Below, in pieces: positions 16,582-24,722 of a stretch of 64,000 nucleotides of DNA. The DNA lies in the NCBI RefSeq assembly GCF_034555375.1, contig NZ_CP140706.1:3215001-3279000 (forward strand). Reading direction: 5' to 3'. The position numbers and the translations under genes were made by a program. Below the pieces are notes generated by a model. That model was not told the DNA's origin. It made no database searches and saw only the letters and a program-made list of their open reading frames with translations. Within the stretch, counting starts at the first letter, position 1; each line of letters begins with the position of its first letter. This DNA is from Pseudomonas sp. B33.4 (GTDB lineage Bacteria; Pseudomonadota; Gammaproteobacteria; Pseudomonadales; Pseudomonadaceae).

Positions 16582-17535
16582 TCAATGAGCTGGGGTTGAC
16601 GCCGTTGCCTTGCGCCACGTTCTGGCGCGGGCATAGAGATAGCGCAAGGTCGGTTTACCGTTGGCGAAGATCAGCGCTTGCCAGGAGCACTCGAGCATTC
16701 GCCGGTACACGCCGAGCACTTGGTCATGCTCGCCGCGTCGGGAAAACGCTTCGAGAAAATCGGTGTGGTTGCTCAGGACGAAATTGATCCGTTGTTGCTG
16801 GCTGAGCATCTCGCCGTAGCGGGCGAGGTACACCTCGATGAAATGGATCTTGTTCTGGTAGTACTTTTTCGGTTGCGCGGTCATGTTGCCGCCGTTGACC
16901 GTACGCTCCAGCAGCACCTGCGGCACCGTGTGGACCTCCCAGTGTTCGGCGATCCGCGTCCACATGTAGCGGTCTTCGGAGTAGCGCAGGCTGGCATCGA
17001 AGCCGCCGAGCTGCATGATCACCTCGCGCCTGACCAGCGCAGTGGAAACGCCATTGACGACGTTGGCGTGGATGAAGTCGTAGAAGTGCCTGCCGCTTTT
17101 GCGGCGGTTGTCCAGTTGCCGCCGGCCGTCGCTGTAATTGACCTGCGCGTAGCAGTCGATCAACCCCACCGGCCGACCCTGACGACTGAGTTCTTCGTAC
17201 AGGGCCAGTTGCAGCTCAAGCTTTTGCGGGTGCCACTGGTCATCGGCATCGAGCATCGCCACAAAGGTTTCTTGCGAGTGCCGCATGCCGTGATTACGCG
17301 CGCTGGCCTGGCCTTCGTTGGCTTGCTGCAGCAGCGTCAGGCGAAACGGCGCGACGAAGTTTCTGACCCGTTGTGGGCCGTCATCGGTGGAGCCATCGTC
17401 GATGACGATGACGTGATCCGGCAGGCGGGTTTGCCCGACCAGCGACGCCAATGTCTGCTCGATGCTGTCGGCGCCGTTGTACATCGGGATGACGACGCAC
17501 ACTGAATCCACGGAAGAGGGGGCTTGGTTGGGCAC
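16582..17535 (-). CDS. Family 2 glycosyltransferase
   Basis: A 317-residue inverting GT-A enzyme. The N-terminal nucleotide-sugar site reads VVIPMYNGADSIEQTLASL with VIDDGSTDDGPQRV. The metal-binding DxD is in AMLDADDQWHP, and a later SEDRYMWTRIAE carries the catalytic ED motif. A GTG start at 17535 is supported by AGGAG 8 bases upstream. It would add one sugar of the repeat unit on the cytoplasmic face. Donor and linkage are not predictable. Confidence 0.88.
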   Translation of the reverse strand: MPNQAPSSVDSVCVVIPMYNGADSIEQTLASLVGQTRLPDHVIVIDDGSTDDGPQRVRNFVAPFRLTLLQQANEGQASARNHGMRHSQETFVAMLDADDQWHPQKLELQLALYEELSRQGRPVGLIDCYAQVNYSDGRRQLDNRRKSGRHFYDFIHANVVNGVSTALVRREVIMQLGGFDASLRYSEDRYMWTRIAEHWEVHTVPQVLLERTVNGGNMTAQPKKYYQNKIHFIEVYLARYGEMLSQQQRINFVLSNHTDFLEAFSRRGEHDQVLGVYRRMLECSWQALIFANGKPTLRYLYARARTWRKATASTPAH

Positions 17536-17552
17536 GGGTGGTTCTCCTTGGG

Positions 17553-18866
17553 TTACGCGTTGGCTGAATCGCGCGGCACTGCTCTGCCAGGCACACGCTG
17601 ACGCTGCGCTGCCGCTGAGGTTTCGGGGTAAGCCGCGAGGTGATGGCGGAAAGACAGGGCCAGAGTGCAGAACACCAGAAACTCGGCGGAGCGATAGTTG
17701 GGGATCACGTACGCCACATAATTGGTGACGGCGAACAAACCGATGATCACCAGCGCACTGGCGCGAAACTGCGCCGTTTGATTCGCGGTCACCGCGCGGT
17801 ACTGCTTGAGCAGTGCTTCGCCAAACATCAGCGCCAGCGCCGTCAGTTGGATGATTCCGCCGTTGAGCAGGGTTTCGACGTAGCCGCTGTGGGCGTTACC
17901 GATGTAACCCCAACGGGTAATGAAGCCATCGGCATCGGGGCTGGACCAGAAGGCGCCGAAGCCGTAACCCTTGAGGAACTGCCCGTCGATAAAGGGCCCG
18001 AGCAGTTCCCAGATCAAGGTGCGGTCGGTCAATGACGGGTCGCGACCGGCCATTTCCAGCAGCACCGCGAAGTTGCTGTAGAGGAACAGGCACACCAGCA
18101 GGTAAAGGAGGGTGCAGCCCAGAAACATCAGCGGCGAATGGTTGATGCGCAAACGGATCAAGGTCAGGAAGTACCAATAGCTGATCGCGCCGGAAACAAT
18201 CAGCGCGACCCCGGTCGCCGACTGCGCGAGCAGGATAGCGATCAGCGAGAAAAACGCGCAGAACAGCGCCCAGTGATTGCGGCGGCGAATCATCGGTAGC
18301 AATAACAGGATGGCGATCGCGTTGAGCCGCGCACCGGCATTCTTTTCGGCAAAAATCCCCTTGAAGGCACCGTCGCGAATCCCCCCGGACAAGAACGCAA
18401 CGTCAGGCATGACCACCGCGAGGATCAAGCCGATCAACGCCGCCACGCCAATGGCGCAGCCGAGCATGAAGGTGATTTTTTCCAGCGAATAGTTGTAGGC
18501 AAGGAAACCGGCGAAAAACACCATGCTGAGCATCGCGATAAAGCGCTTGAAACTCAGCATCGGGTCGTGAGACCAGCCGATCGACGCGATGACACAGAGC
18601 AAGAACAGCAGCATGAAAAAGTTGCTGCGATAAAAGGTCTTGCTGAGGAACACCTTGTTGCGGATGAAGAAAAACAACGGTACCAGCAGCGTGATCAGTC
18701 CGCAGATCTGATTGGCCACGTTGCCTTCCAGGTCTTTGTTGATGTCGCCGAAGCTGGCGGCTCCGCCCAGGCTGAGGACAAAGGTAATCACCTGGATGTA
18801 GAACAGCACGCCGAACAAGGTGAAGCCGTCGCGTAATGTTGAATACCTGATCGCCAGTGTGCTCAT
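17553..18866 (-). CDS. Wzy-like O-antigen ligase/polymerase family protein
   Basis: A 437-residue membrane protein with about ten helices and one large periplasmic loop between late helices. The family motif region GYGFGAFWSSPDADG...GNAHSGYVETLLNGG lies in that loop, as in O-antigen ligase/polymerase (Wzy_C) proteins. In this locus, with wzx and wzc present and no ABC exporter, the likely job is polymerising repeat units in the periplasm. Its ATG overlaps the stop of the upstream GT4 gene by 4 bp. Confidence 0.83.
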   Translation of the reverse strand: MSTLAIRYSTLRDGFTLFGVLFYIQVITFVLSLGGAASFGDINKDLEGNVANQICGLITLLVPLFFFIRNKVFLSKTFYRSNFFMLLFLLCVIASIGWSHDPMLSFKRFIAMLSMVFFAGFLAYNYSLEKITFMLGCAIGVAALIGLILAVVMPDVAFLSGGIRDGAFKGIFAEKNAGARLNAIAILLLLPMIRRRNHWALFCAFFSLIAILLAQSATGVALIVSGAISYWYFLTLIRLRINHSPLMFLGCTLLYLLVCLFLYSNFAVLLEMAGRDPSLTDRTLIWELLGPFIDGQFLKGYGFGAFWSSPDADGFITRWGYIGNAHSGYVETLLNGGIIQLTALALMFGEALLKQYRAVTANQTAQFRASALVIIGLFAVTNYVAYVIPNYRSAEFLVFCTLALSFRHHLAAYPETSAAAQRQRVPGRAVPRDSANA

Positions 18867-19975
18867 GATGACGGGCTCCCGATCAACGCTTTGAGATAGG
18901 TCTGCACCGCGCTGGCATTGATGAATCGGGCCGCGGCCTCCAGGCGCAATTCACGTTGCAGATTGCGCGGTGTGGCCAGTTGCAGGGCAATCGCCTGTGC
19001 CAGGGCGAGCGGATCGTCGACGTCAACCAGTGGCGCGACCACACCGCCAACGAGAATGTCTTGCGGGCCATGGGGACAGCGGGTTGCCACCACTGGCGTG
19101 CCCGTGGATAACGCCTCTACCAACGCGTTGGGGCTGCCTTCGAAGCGCGACGACAGCACGAAGCAATCGGCGACGGCGACCTCTGCCAACGGAGAATTGG
19201 CATAGCCCGGCAGATCGAAGCGCTCCGCCACGCCCAGTGCGCGCGCCTGCTCCAGCAGGTTGGGCCTGAGTGCGCCCTCGCCAAAAATGATCAGGCGGGC
19301 ATTGCTGGCCGGTAATGCGGCGAACGCGCTGATCAAGGTGTCGAAGCCTTTTTGCGGCGCCAGTCGACCCACGGCGACAATCACCGGGCCGGATTTTTCC
19401 TGCAGCCAGCGGTGGCTGGGCAGACCGGGCGTCTTCTCGCGAAAGTCATTGTCGAGCACCGGGTTGTCGGCAATGGTCACGTCCTGGCGGCGGGCCACGG
19501 TGGTGTCGACCAGGTCCTGGGCTACACCCCGCGAGACACAGATCACCGGGTTGGGAATCAGCCGATACAACAGCGGCGCCAGCAGGTACGCGACGCGCAC
19601 CATGAAGTCGGGGTTGACGTGCTTGTCGTGGGAAAAGGCATTGCGCTCGCTGACGTGCAGGCGTGCCAGCGTGCCGGACAACACCGCCGCAGCGATCGCC
19701 ACCACGTTGACGTGGGTGAGGGCCGCCAGTTGTGCGTCAAAGCGATTGGCCCGCAGAAAACGTGTGAGTGCCGGCACTGCACGGACGCTGCGCGGACTAT
19801 TCAACTCAACCTTTTTCACGCGTGGGTCAAGGTGCGCGGCGTGAATGCCGCCGCCGGTGAGCATCAGCAAGGTCACGTCATTGCCCGCGTCCACCAGCGC
19901 TCCAGCCAGACGCGCCATCATTTTTTCAGCCCCGCCGGCGCTGAGGTCATGCAGGATGATCAGCAGTTTTTTCAT
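18863..19975 (-). CDS. Family 4 glycosyltransferase (1)
   Basis: A 370-residue GT-B retaining glycosyltransferase. The N-terminal acceptor domain begins KKLLIILHDLSAGGAEKMM. The C-terminal Glycos_transf_1 domain has IVAVGRLAPQKGFDTLISAF and the EX7E motif FEGSPNALVEALSTGTPVVA. The ATG at 19975 is chosen because it makes the ATGA overlap with the previous GT4 gene; an alternative ATG lies 9 bp upstream. It contributes one linkage of the repeat unit. Confidence 0.9.
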   Translation of the reverse strand: MKKLLIILHDLSAGGAEKMMARLAGALVDAGNDVTLLMLTGGGIHAAHLDPRVKKVELNSPRSVRAVPALTRFLRANRFDAQLAALTHVNVVAIAAAVLSGTLARLHVSERNAFSHDKHVNPDFMVRVAYLLAPLLYRLIPNPVICVSRGVAQDLVDTTVARRQDVTIADNPVLDNDFREKTPGLPSHRWLQEKSGPVIVAVGRLAPQKGFDTLISAFAALPASNARLIIFGEGALRPNLLEQARALGVAERFDLPGYANSPLAEVAVADCFVLSSRFEGSPNALVEALSTGTPVVATRCPHGPQDILVGGVVAPLVDVDDPLALAQAIALQLATPRNLQRELRLEAAARFINASAVQTYLKALIGSPSS

Positions 19976-21057
19976 TGATTCCATACCTGGTAATACGCCT
20001 GCGCCGCTTGCTGGCTGGTGTACTGACGCAGGGTGTCAGTGAGTCTGGTTTCGCTGAAGGCAACGTCATCGCGTGGGGCCAGGCTGCGCAGCATGCCGTC
20101 GGCCAGCGCCGGTACGTCGTTGACCCTCACCAGCTGGCCCAGTCGGCCGTTGTCGAGCAGTTCTCGGGGGCCGGTCTCGCAATCGCTGGCCAGCACCGGC
20201 GTGCCCAGTGCCAGCGCCTCGATCAATACCGTCGGCATGCCTTCTTGCACGGAACTCAAAATGAACAGTTGCGCGTGCCGGAGCAGCGGATAGGGGTTGC
20301 TCAGGAATCCGGTGAAATGCACCCGCGGGGCAATGCCCAGACGACGGGCCTGAGCGGTCAGTGCCTCGCGCAACGGGCCATCGCCGACGATCACCAGATC
20401 CGGCAGCGCAGCGCTGCGCAATGCCAGCGCGTAAGCATCGAGCAACAGCTGAAAACCTTTCGGTTCGACCAAACGGCCCAGGCCCAACCAGTAAGCACCG
20501 GGCATGCCGGCGGGTAGCGGCGCCTGCGAGGCTTGAAACAGTTGCTCGGTGACCACCGCATTGGGGCAATAACGGATGCGCTGCTGGCCCCAGGGCAGTA
20601 ACTCGACGAGCGTCTGGCGCAAGGCATTGGAGACGGTGACGACCTTGCCGCTGCCACACAGGTACAAGCTGTAGAGCACGCGCAGGCTGGCGGGACCGGT
20701 GTTCTGTTCACTGCAATCGAGGGTCGCGTGGCGACAATAGATGACTTTGCACAAACGCCCCAAGGTGGCGAACCAGGTGCAGAGATTGGCCTGTTCCTTG
20801 GCGGCAATCAGGTGGGTGACGCGTTCACGCTGTATGAGCCGGCGCAACAAAATGATGGACTTGAGCAAACCGATGAGACCGCTGCCGCCGCCGTTGAAGC
20901 GCTGCACACCCGGGGTATCGGGCACGTCTGCGTTGATGACGAAAAAACTCACCCGGCGACCGTCCTTGAGGAACTGCTCGGACAAGCGTTGCTGCACGCG
21001 CTCGACGCCACCGCCCAGCTTGAAATCCTTGAGGATAAACAGGATGTGCATGGTCAT
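19972..21057 (-). CDS. Family 4 glycosyltransferase (2)
   Basis: A 361-residue GT-B enzyme starting MTMHILFILKDFKLGGGVER. The donor-binding half contains YWLGLGRLVEPKGFQLLLDA and the EX7E motif QEGMPTVLIEALALGTPVLA. It overlaps both neighbours by ATGA, so wecG-like, GT4-2, GT4-1 and wzy are translated as one coupled block. It is related to the following GT4 but clearly distinct in sequence, which implies a different linkage. Confidence 0.9.
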   Translation of the reverse strand: MTMHILFILKDFKLGGGVERVQQRLSEQFLKDGRRVSFFVINADVPDTPGVQRFNGGGSGLIGLLKSIILLRRLIQRERVTHLIAAKEQANLCTWFATLGRLCKVIYCRHATLDCSEQNTGPASLRVLYSLYLCGSGKVVTVSNALRQTLVELLPWGQQRIRYCPNAVVTEQLFQASQAPLPAGMPGAYWLGLGRLVEPKGFQLLLDAYALALRSAALPDLVIVGDGPLREALTAQARRLGIAPRVHFTGFLSNPYPLLRHAQLFILSSVQEGMPTVLIEALALGTPVLASDCETGPRELLDNGRLGQLVRVNDVPALADGMLRSLAPRDDVAFSETRLTDTLRQYTSQQAAQAYYQVWNQ

Positions 21058-21758
21058 TCCCCCACGCTGATGGCAACTTTGTGCCGGGCGAGCATTGTCA
21101 GCAGGTGCAAGAAGTTGCTGGGGTAATCGATGAGGTAGCGTTTGATCGTGTGTGGCTCGCGGTACATTCGATAGAATGCGCGCAGGTGCAGGCGATTGAT
21201 CAGCGCCGGATAGTATTGCCGCGTGGCCAGCGCTTCCTGGCGGATGAACCCGCCACAGGTGAAGGCGACACCACGAAAGCCTGCGCGCAGGGCGTCCTGT
21301 TCGAACTGTTCTTGCAGCCCGGCGCCCAGGCCAACAATCAGGATGTCGGCGGCGCTGCGACAGATGTCCGCTTGAATGTCTTCGGCCTCGACGGCGTCGA
21401 AATAGCCGTTGTGGTAACCGGCGATGGCCAGCCGCGGATAAAGCGCCCTGATCTTGACGATAAACAGCTCCAGTTCGGCTTGCCGGGCGCCGACGAAGTA
21501 CACGCGCTTGCCCAGTTGCTCGGCGCTACCGAGGACAAGGTCGGCGATCGAGGTGAAGTCGAAGCTGACCCGGCCAATCGTCCTGCCGGTCACCCGCGAC
21601 ATGAAGGTCGACATCAACATGCCGTCGCAGAAATAGGCGACGCTGCCCGGGGTCTGCTGGAAAACGCTGCCGATGGAGGCAAAGTTGATAAAGGAATAGG
21701 CCTGGTTGGCCTCCAGTAATTTCGCCGAGTAATGCCCGACCAGTTCCAGCTGCAACAT
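21054..21758 (-). CDS. WecG/TagA/CpsF family glycosyltransferase
   Basis: A 234-residue GT26 family enzyme. Recognisable features are NFASIGSVFQQTPGSVAYFC, a VYFVGARQAE segment followed by LYPRLAIAGYHNGYF, and ILIVGLGAGLQEQFEQD. Members such as WecG transfer a sugar onto undecaprenyl-PP-linked saccharides. Here it probably adds the second or a later residue, possibly a uronic acid given ugd next door. AAGGAG lies 7 bases before the ATG. It ends in an ATGA overlap with the GT4 gene. Confidence 0.87.
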   Translation of the reverse strand: MLQLELVGHYSAKLLEANQAYSFINFASIGSVFQQTPGSVAYFCDGMLMSTFMSRVTGRTIGRVSFDFTSIADLVLGSAEQLGKRVYFVGARQAELELFIVKIRALYPRLAIAGYHNGYFDAVEAEDIQADICRSAADILIVGLGAGLQEQFEQDALRAGFRGVAFTCGGFIRQEALATRQYYPALINRLHLRAFYRMYREPHTIKRYLIDYPSNFLHLLTMLARHKVAISVGE

Positions 21759-21770
21759 GGCGCGGCTCCT

Positions 21771-23111
21771 TCAAATGACTGAAGGGGTTGGCCGCCCCAC
21801 GGATATGTAGGTGAAGCCACGGTTGCTCAAACGCTGCGGATCGAACAGATTGCGTCCGTCGAAGATCAACGGTTGTTTGAGCTGCCGGCTGAGCAAGTCA
21901 AAGTCCGGCGCGCGAAAGGCTTGCCACTCGGTGACGATGATCAAAGCGTCGGCATTTTTCAGTGCCGCTTCCTTGGTCCCCGCCAGCGTCAGGTCATCGC
22001 GTGCGCCATACAGGCGCTGGGCCTCTTCCATGGCTTTCGGATCAAACGCCTGAACGCTGGCGCCGGCTTGCCACAAGGCCTCCATCAGTACGCGGCTGGG
22101 CGCTTCGCGCATGTCGTCGGTATTGGGTTTGAAACTCAAACCCCACAGGGCAAACGTCTTGCCGCGCAGATGACCGTCGAAGTGATTGAAAATCTTGCTG
22201 TACAGACTGGCTTTCTGGTCCTGGTTGCGCGCCTCTACAGCCTTGAGCAGGCGGGCGTCGATATCGACACTTGTTGCGGCGTGGATCAGCGCTTTGACGT
22301 CTTTGGGAAAGCACGAGCCGCCGTAGCCCACGCCCGGGTAGATAAACTGGTAACCGATGCGCGGGTCGGCGCCGATGCCGTGGCGGACTTTTTCGATGTC
22401 GGCGCCGAGTTTTTCCGCAAGGCAGGCCATCTCGTTCATGAAGCTGATCTTCGTCGCCAGCATGCAGTTGGCGGCGTACTTGCTCAGCTCAGCGCTGCGC
22501 ACGTCCATGACGATGATTTTTTCGCGGCTGCGATTGAACGGCTCATACAGTTCGCGCATCACCGCTTCGGCATGCGCGCTGTCGGTGCCGATGATGATCC
22601 GGTCCGGGCGCATGCAGTCTTCGACCGCGCAGCCTTCTTTGAGAAATTCCGGGTTCGACACCACGTCGAACGTCAGATGGCTGCGATCGTTGTCGGCCAG
22701 CACCTGCTCGATACACGCACGCACCTGATCGCCCGTGCCGACCGGCACCGTGGATTTGTCGACGATGATCTGATGCCGATCCATGTTCAGCGCGATGGTT
22801 TGCGCCACGCTCAACACGTATTGCAGATCGGCCGAACCGTCTTCGTCGGGCGGTGTGCCGACGGCGATCAACAGCACATCGCCATGCTGAACGGCCTCCG
22901 CCAGATCCGTGCCGAAGCGCAGACGACCACTTTGATAATTGTCACGCACAAGGCTTTTCAGGCCCGGCTCGTAGATCGGCAGCGTGCCTTGTTTCAGCGC
23001 CTCGACCCGGGCCGCGTCGACATCGACGCAGAGCACGTTGTGCCCGACCTCGGCCAGTGCGGCGCCCTGGACAAGGCCCACGTAACCAATACCGAATACG
23101 CTCACATTCAT
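21771..23111 (-). CDS. ugd: UDP-glucose 6-dehydrogenase
   Basis: A 446-residue enzyme oxidising UDP-glucose to UDP-glucuronate. The Rossmann start is SVFGIGYVGLVQGAALAEVG. The catalytic cysteine is in GVGYGGSCFPKDVKAL, and KSTVPVGTG plus FLKEGCAVEDCMRPDRI are family signatures. The ATG at 23111 is preferred over a TTG two codons earlier because GAGG is 7 bases upstream. It feeds the GT block and the divergent uronate epimerase gene at 29925. Confidence 0.94.
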   Translation of the reverse strand: MNVSVFGIGYVGLVQGAALAEVGHNVLCVDVDAARVEALKQGTLPIYEPGLKSLVRDNYQSGRLRFGTDLAEAVQHGDVLLIAVGTPPDEDGSADLQYVLSVAQTIALNMDRHQIIVDKSTVPVGTGDQVRACIEQVLADNDRSHLTFDVVSNPEFLKEGCAVEDCMRPDRIIIGTDSAHAEAVMRELYEPFNRSREKIIVMDVRSAELSKYAANCMLATKISFMNEMACLAEKLGADIEKVRHGIGADPRIGYQFIYPGVGYGGSCFPKDVKALIHAATSVDIDARLLKAVEARNQDQKASLYSKIFNHFDGHLRGKTFALWGLSFKPNTDDMREAPSRVLMEALWQAGASVQAFDPKAMEEAQRLYGARDDLTLAGTKEAALKNADALIIVTEWQAFRAPDFDLLSRQLKQPLIFDGRNLFDPQRLSNRGFTYISVGRPTPSVI

Positions 23112-23182
23112 GGTCAAACCTCAGCTCGTTGTGAAGGTTGTCAACGCAGGGGCAGGGCGGGGATCAAGCGGTCGGGCAGGGG

Positions 23183-24574
23183 TCAGTAGATGTTTTTCGA
23201 GAACAGCGTGAAGGGCGTCTTGATGAGGATTTTGATGTCGAGCCACAGCGACCATTGGTTGATGTAGTTGAGGTCCTGGGCGACGCGCAGCTGCATCTTT
23301 TCCACGGTCTCGGTTTCGCCGCGATGGCCGGTGATCTGGGCCAGACCGGTGATGCCCGGCTTGAGGCGATGGCGGGCCATGTAGGCGCGCACCTTGCCGG
23401 TGTAATAAATGTTGTGGGTGACGGCATGCGGGCGCGGGCCGACCAGGGCCATCTGGCCGGACACGACATTGAACAACTGCGGCAATTCGTCGATGGAACT
23501 GCGGCGCAGGAAGCCGCCGATCGGGGTCAGACGGGCATCGTCACGGGTGGCCTGGCGCACCTCGCGATCGTCGTGGACGTGCATCGAACGAAACTTCCAG
23601 ACCTTGATCACTTCACCGTTGCAACCGTGGCGGGCCTGCTTGAACAGCACCGGGCCTGCGGAGGTGAGCTTGACGGCGACAGCCACCGCCAGCAGCAAGG
23701 GACTGAGCAGAATAATGGCCGCGCCGGCCAGGCTGCGTTCAAACAGGTCCTTGCAAAACAGACTCGCCGGGTGCGAGCTGATCAGGCTTTCATTGAGGTA
23801 GATCGCCGGCATTCGCTCGATTTCCGAGATCGAATGGTTGAGCAACACCATGCTGCCGAAATCCGGAATCCACACCACGTCGACATTCATGTCCAAGAGG
23901 TCGATGTACAGCGCTTCAATGGTCGCGGCATGCGCCATGGTCAGTACGATGTAGACGCGGCGCACTTCCAGGCGCGTGATGATCTCGCGGATCGCGGCAA
24001 CGTTGCCGAGCAGCGGCAGAATGCTCGGGGCCGGGCCGCTATTGTCGGCAGCGGCGATGAAACCGAGCACCAGCGCGCGGTTCGGTCGCGAGAGTTTTTT
24101 CGCCAGCTCATGGGCCGTCGGGCAGGTGCCGATGATCACCGAACGGCGCTCTTTGCAGACCTTGCGCGAGTGCAGCCGGGCGAAGTAATGCAGGGGCAGA
24201 AAACTCGCCGCCTGCACCACGAAACCCAACACGGCCCAGACAATAATCACTTGGCGTGAATAGATCGCGCTGGTCTGGGTGATGAAGGCAATGGCCGCGA
24301 GCACGGCCAGTAGAATCAGCCAGCCGGCAAGTAATCGGCCCAGGCCGACCAACAGACCATGGCGCTTGTGATAGACCTGCATCACGCTGTAAATCGGCAC
24401 CGAGCCGAGCACGGCGAGAATGATCAGGATGCGGTATTCGCTGTTCAGACTGCCGACGCGCCAATGCACGAGCAACATCAGCAACACGGTGGTCAGCGAC
24501 AGTGCACACAGCCACTGGCCCCAGAAGGTCAGGCCTCGGCGGTGCGTCAGGTGAGCGGTATAGAGCGGTGTCAT
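23183..24574 (-). CDS. Undecaprenyl-phosphate sugar-phosphotransferase (WcaJ-like initiator)
   Basis: A 463-residue polyprenyl-phosphate hexose-1-phosphate transferase. The N-terminal half has about five hydrophobic segments and a CoA-binding-like Rossmann region (VIIGTCPTAHELAKKL). The C-terminal catalytic domain has AGPVLFKQARHGCNGE, VWKFRSM and LKPGITGLAQITGHRGETE. It starts repeat-unit assembly by loading sugar-1-phosphate, usually glucose, on undecaprenyl phosphate. The ATG at 24574 has GAGG 9 bases upstream and gives the usual family length. A 148-bp gap separates it from wzc. Confidence 0.92.
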   Translation of the reverse strand: MTPLYTAHLTHRRGLTFWGQWLCALSLTTVLLMLLVHWRVGSLNSEYRILIILAVLGSVPIYSVMQVYHKRHGLLVGLGRLLAGWLILLAVLAAIAFITQTSAIYSRQVIIVWAVLGFVVQAASFLPLHYFARLHSRKVCKERRSVIIGTCPTAHELAKKLSRPNRALVLGFIAAADNSGPAPSILPLLGNVAAIREIITRLEVRRVYIVLTMAHAATIEALYIDLLDMNVDVVWIPDFGSMVLLNHSISEIERMPAIYLNESLISSHPASLFCKDLFERSLAGAAIILLSPLLLAVAVAVKLTSAGPVLFKQARHGCNGEVIKVWKFRSMHVHDDREVRQATRDDARLTPIGGFLRRSSIDELPQLFNVVSGQMALVGPRPHAVTHNIYYTGKVRAYMARHRLKPGITGLAQITGHRGETETVEKMQLRVAQDLNYINQWSLWLDIKILIKTPFTLFSKNIY

Positions 24575-24722
24575 GGGCTTAACCTCAAGGCAGCAGTCAT
24601 GTATCAGCGCTAATCGAACGGACAGGACGGGTCGCCCGATGGCTATTCCGTAGCTCGGCAGAGGTGAAGCGGGTTGTGCGATGGCAGAAGGGGGGTAGCG
24701 GCTGGCGTATTCGCCTGAGGTG

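Noticed and set aside
21873..23189. Long open frame (438 codons) on the plus strand opposite ugd
   Set aside because: It is antisense to a gene with full catalytic motifs, has no recognisable domain and an amino acid make-up (H, Q, R rich) typical of GC-rich shadow frames.
23138..24259. Long plus-strand frame opposite the sugar-phosphotransferase gene
   Set aside because: Antisense shadow of a clearly recognisable enzyme; no RBS or family similarity.
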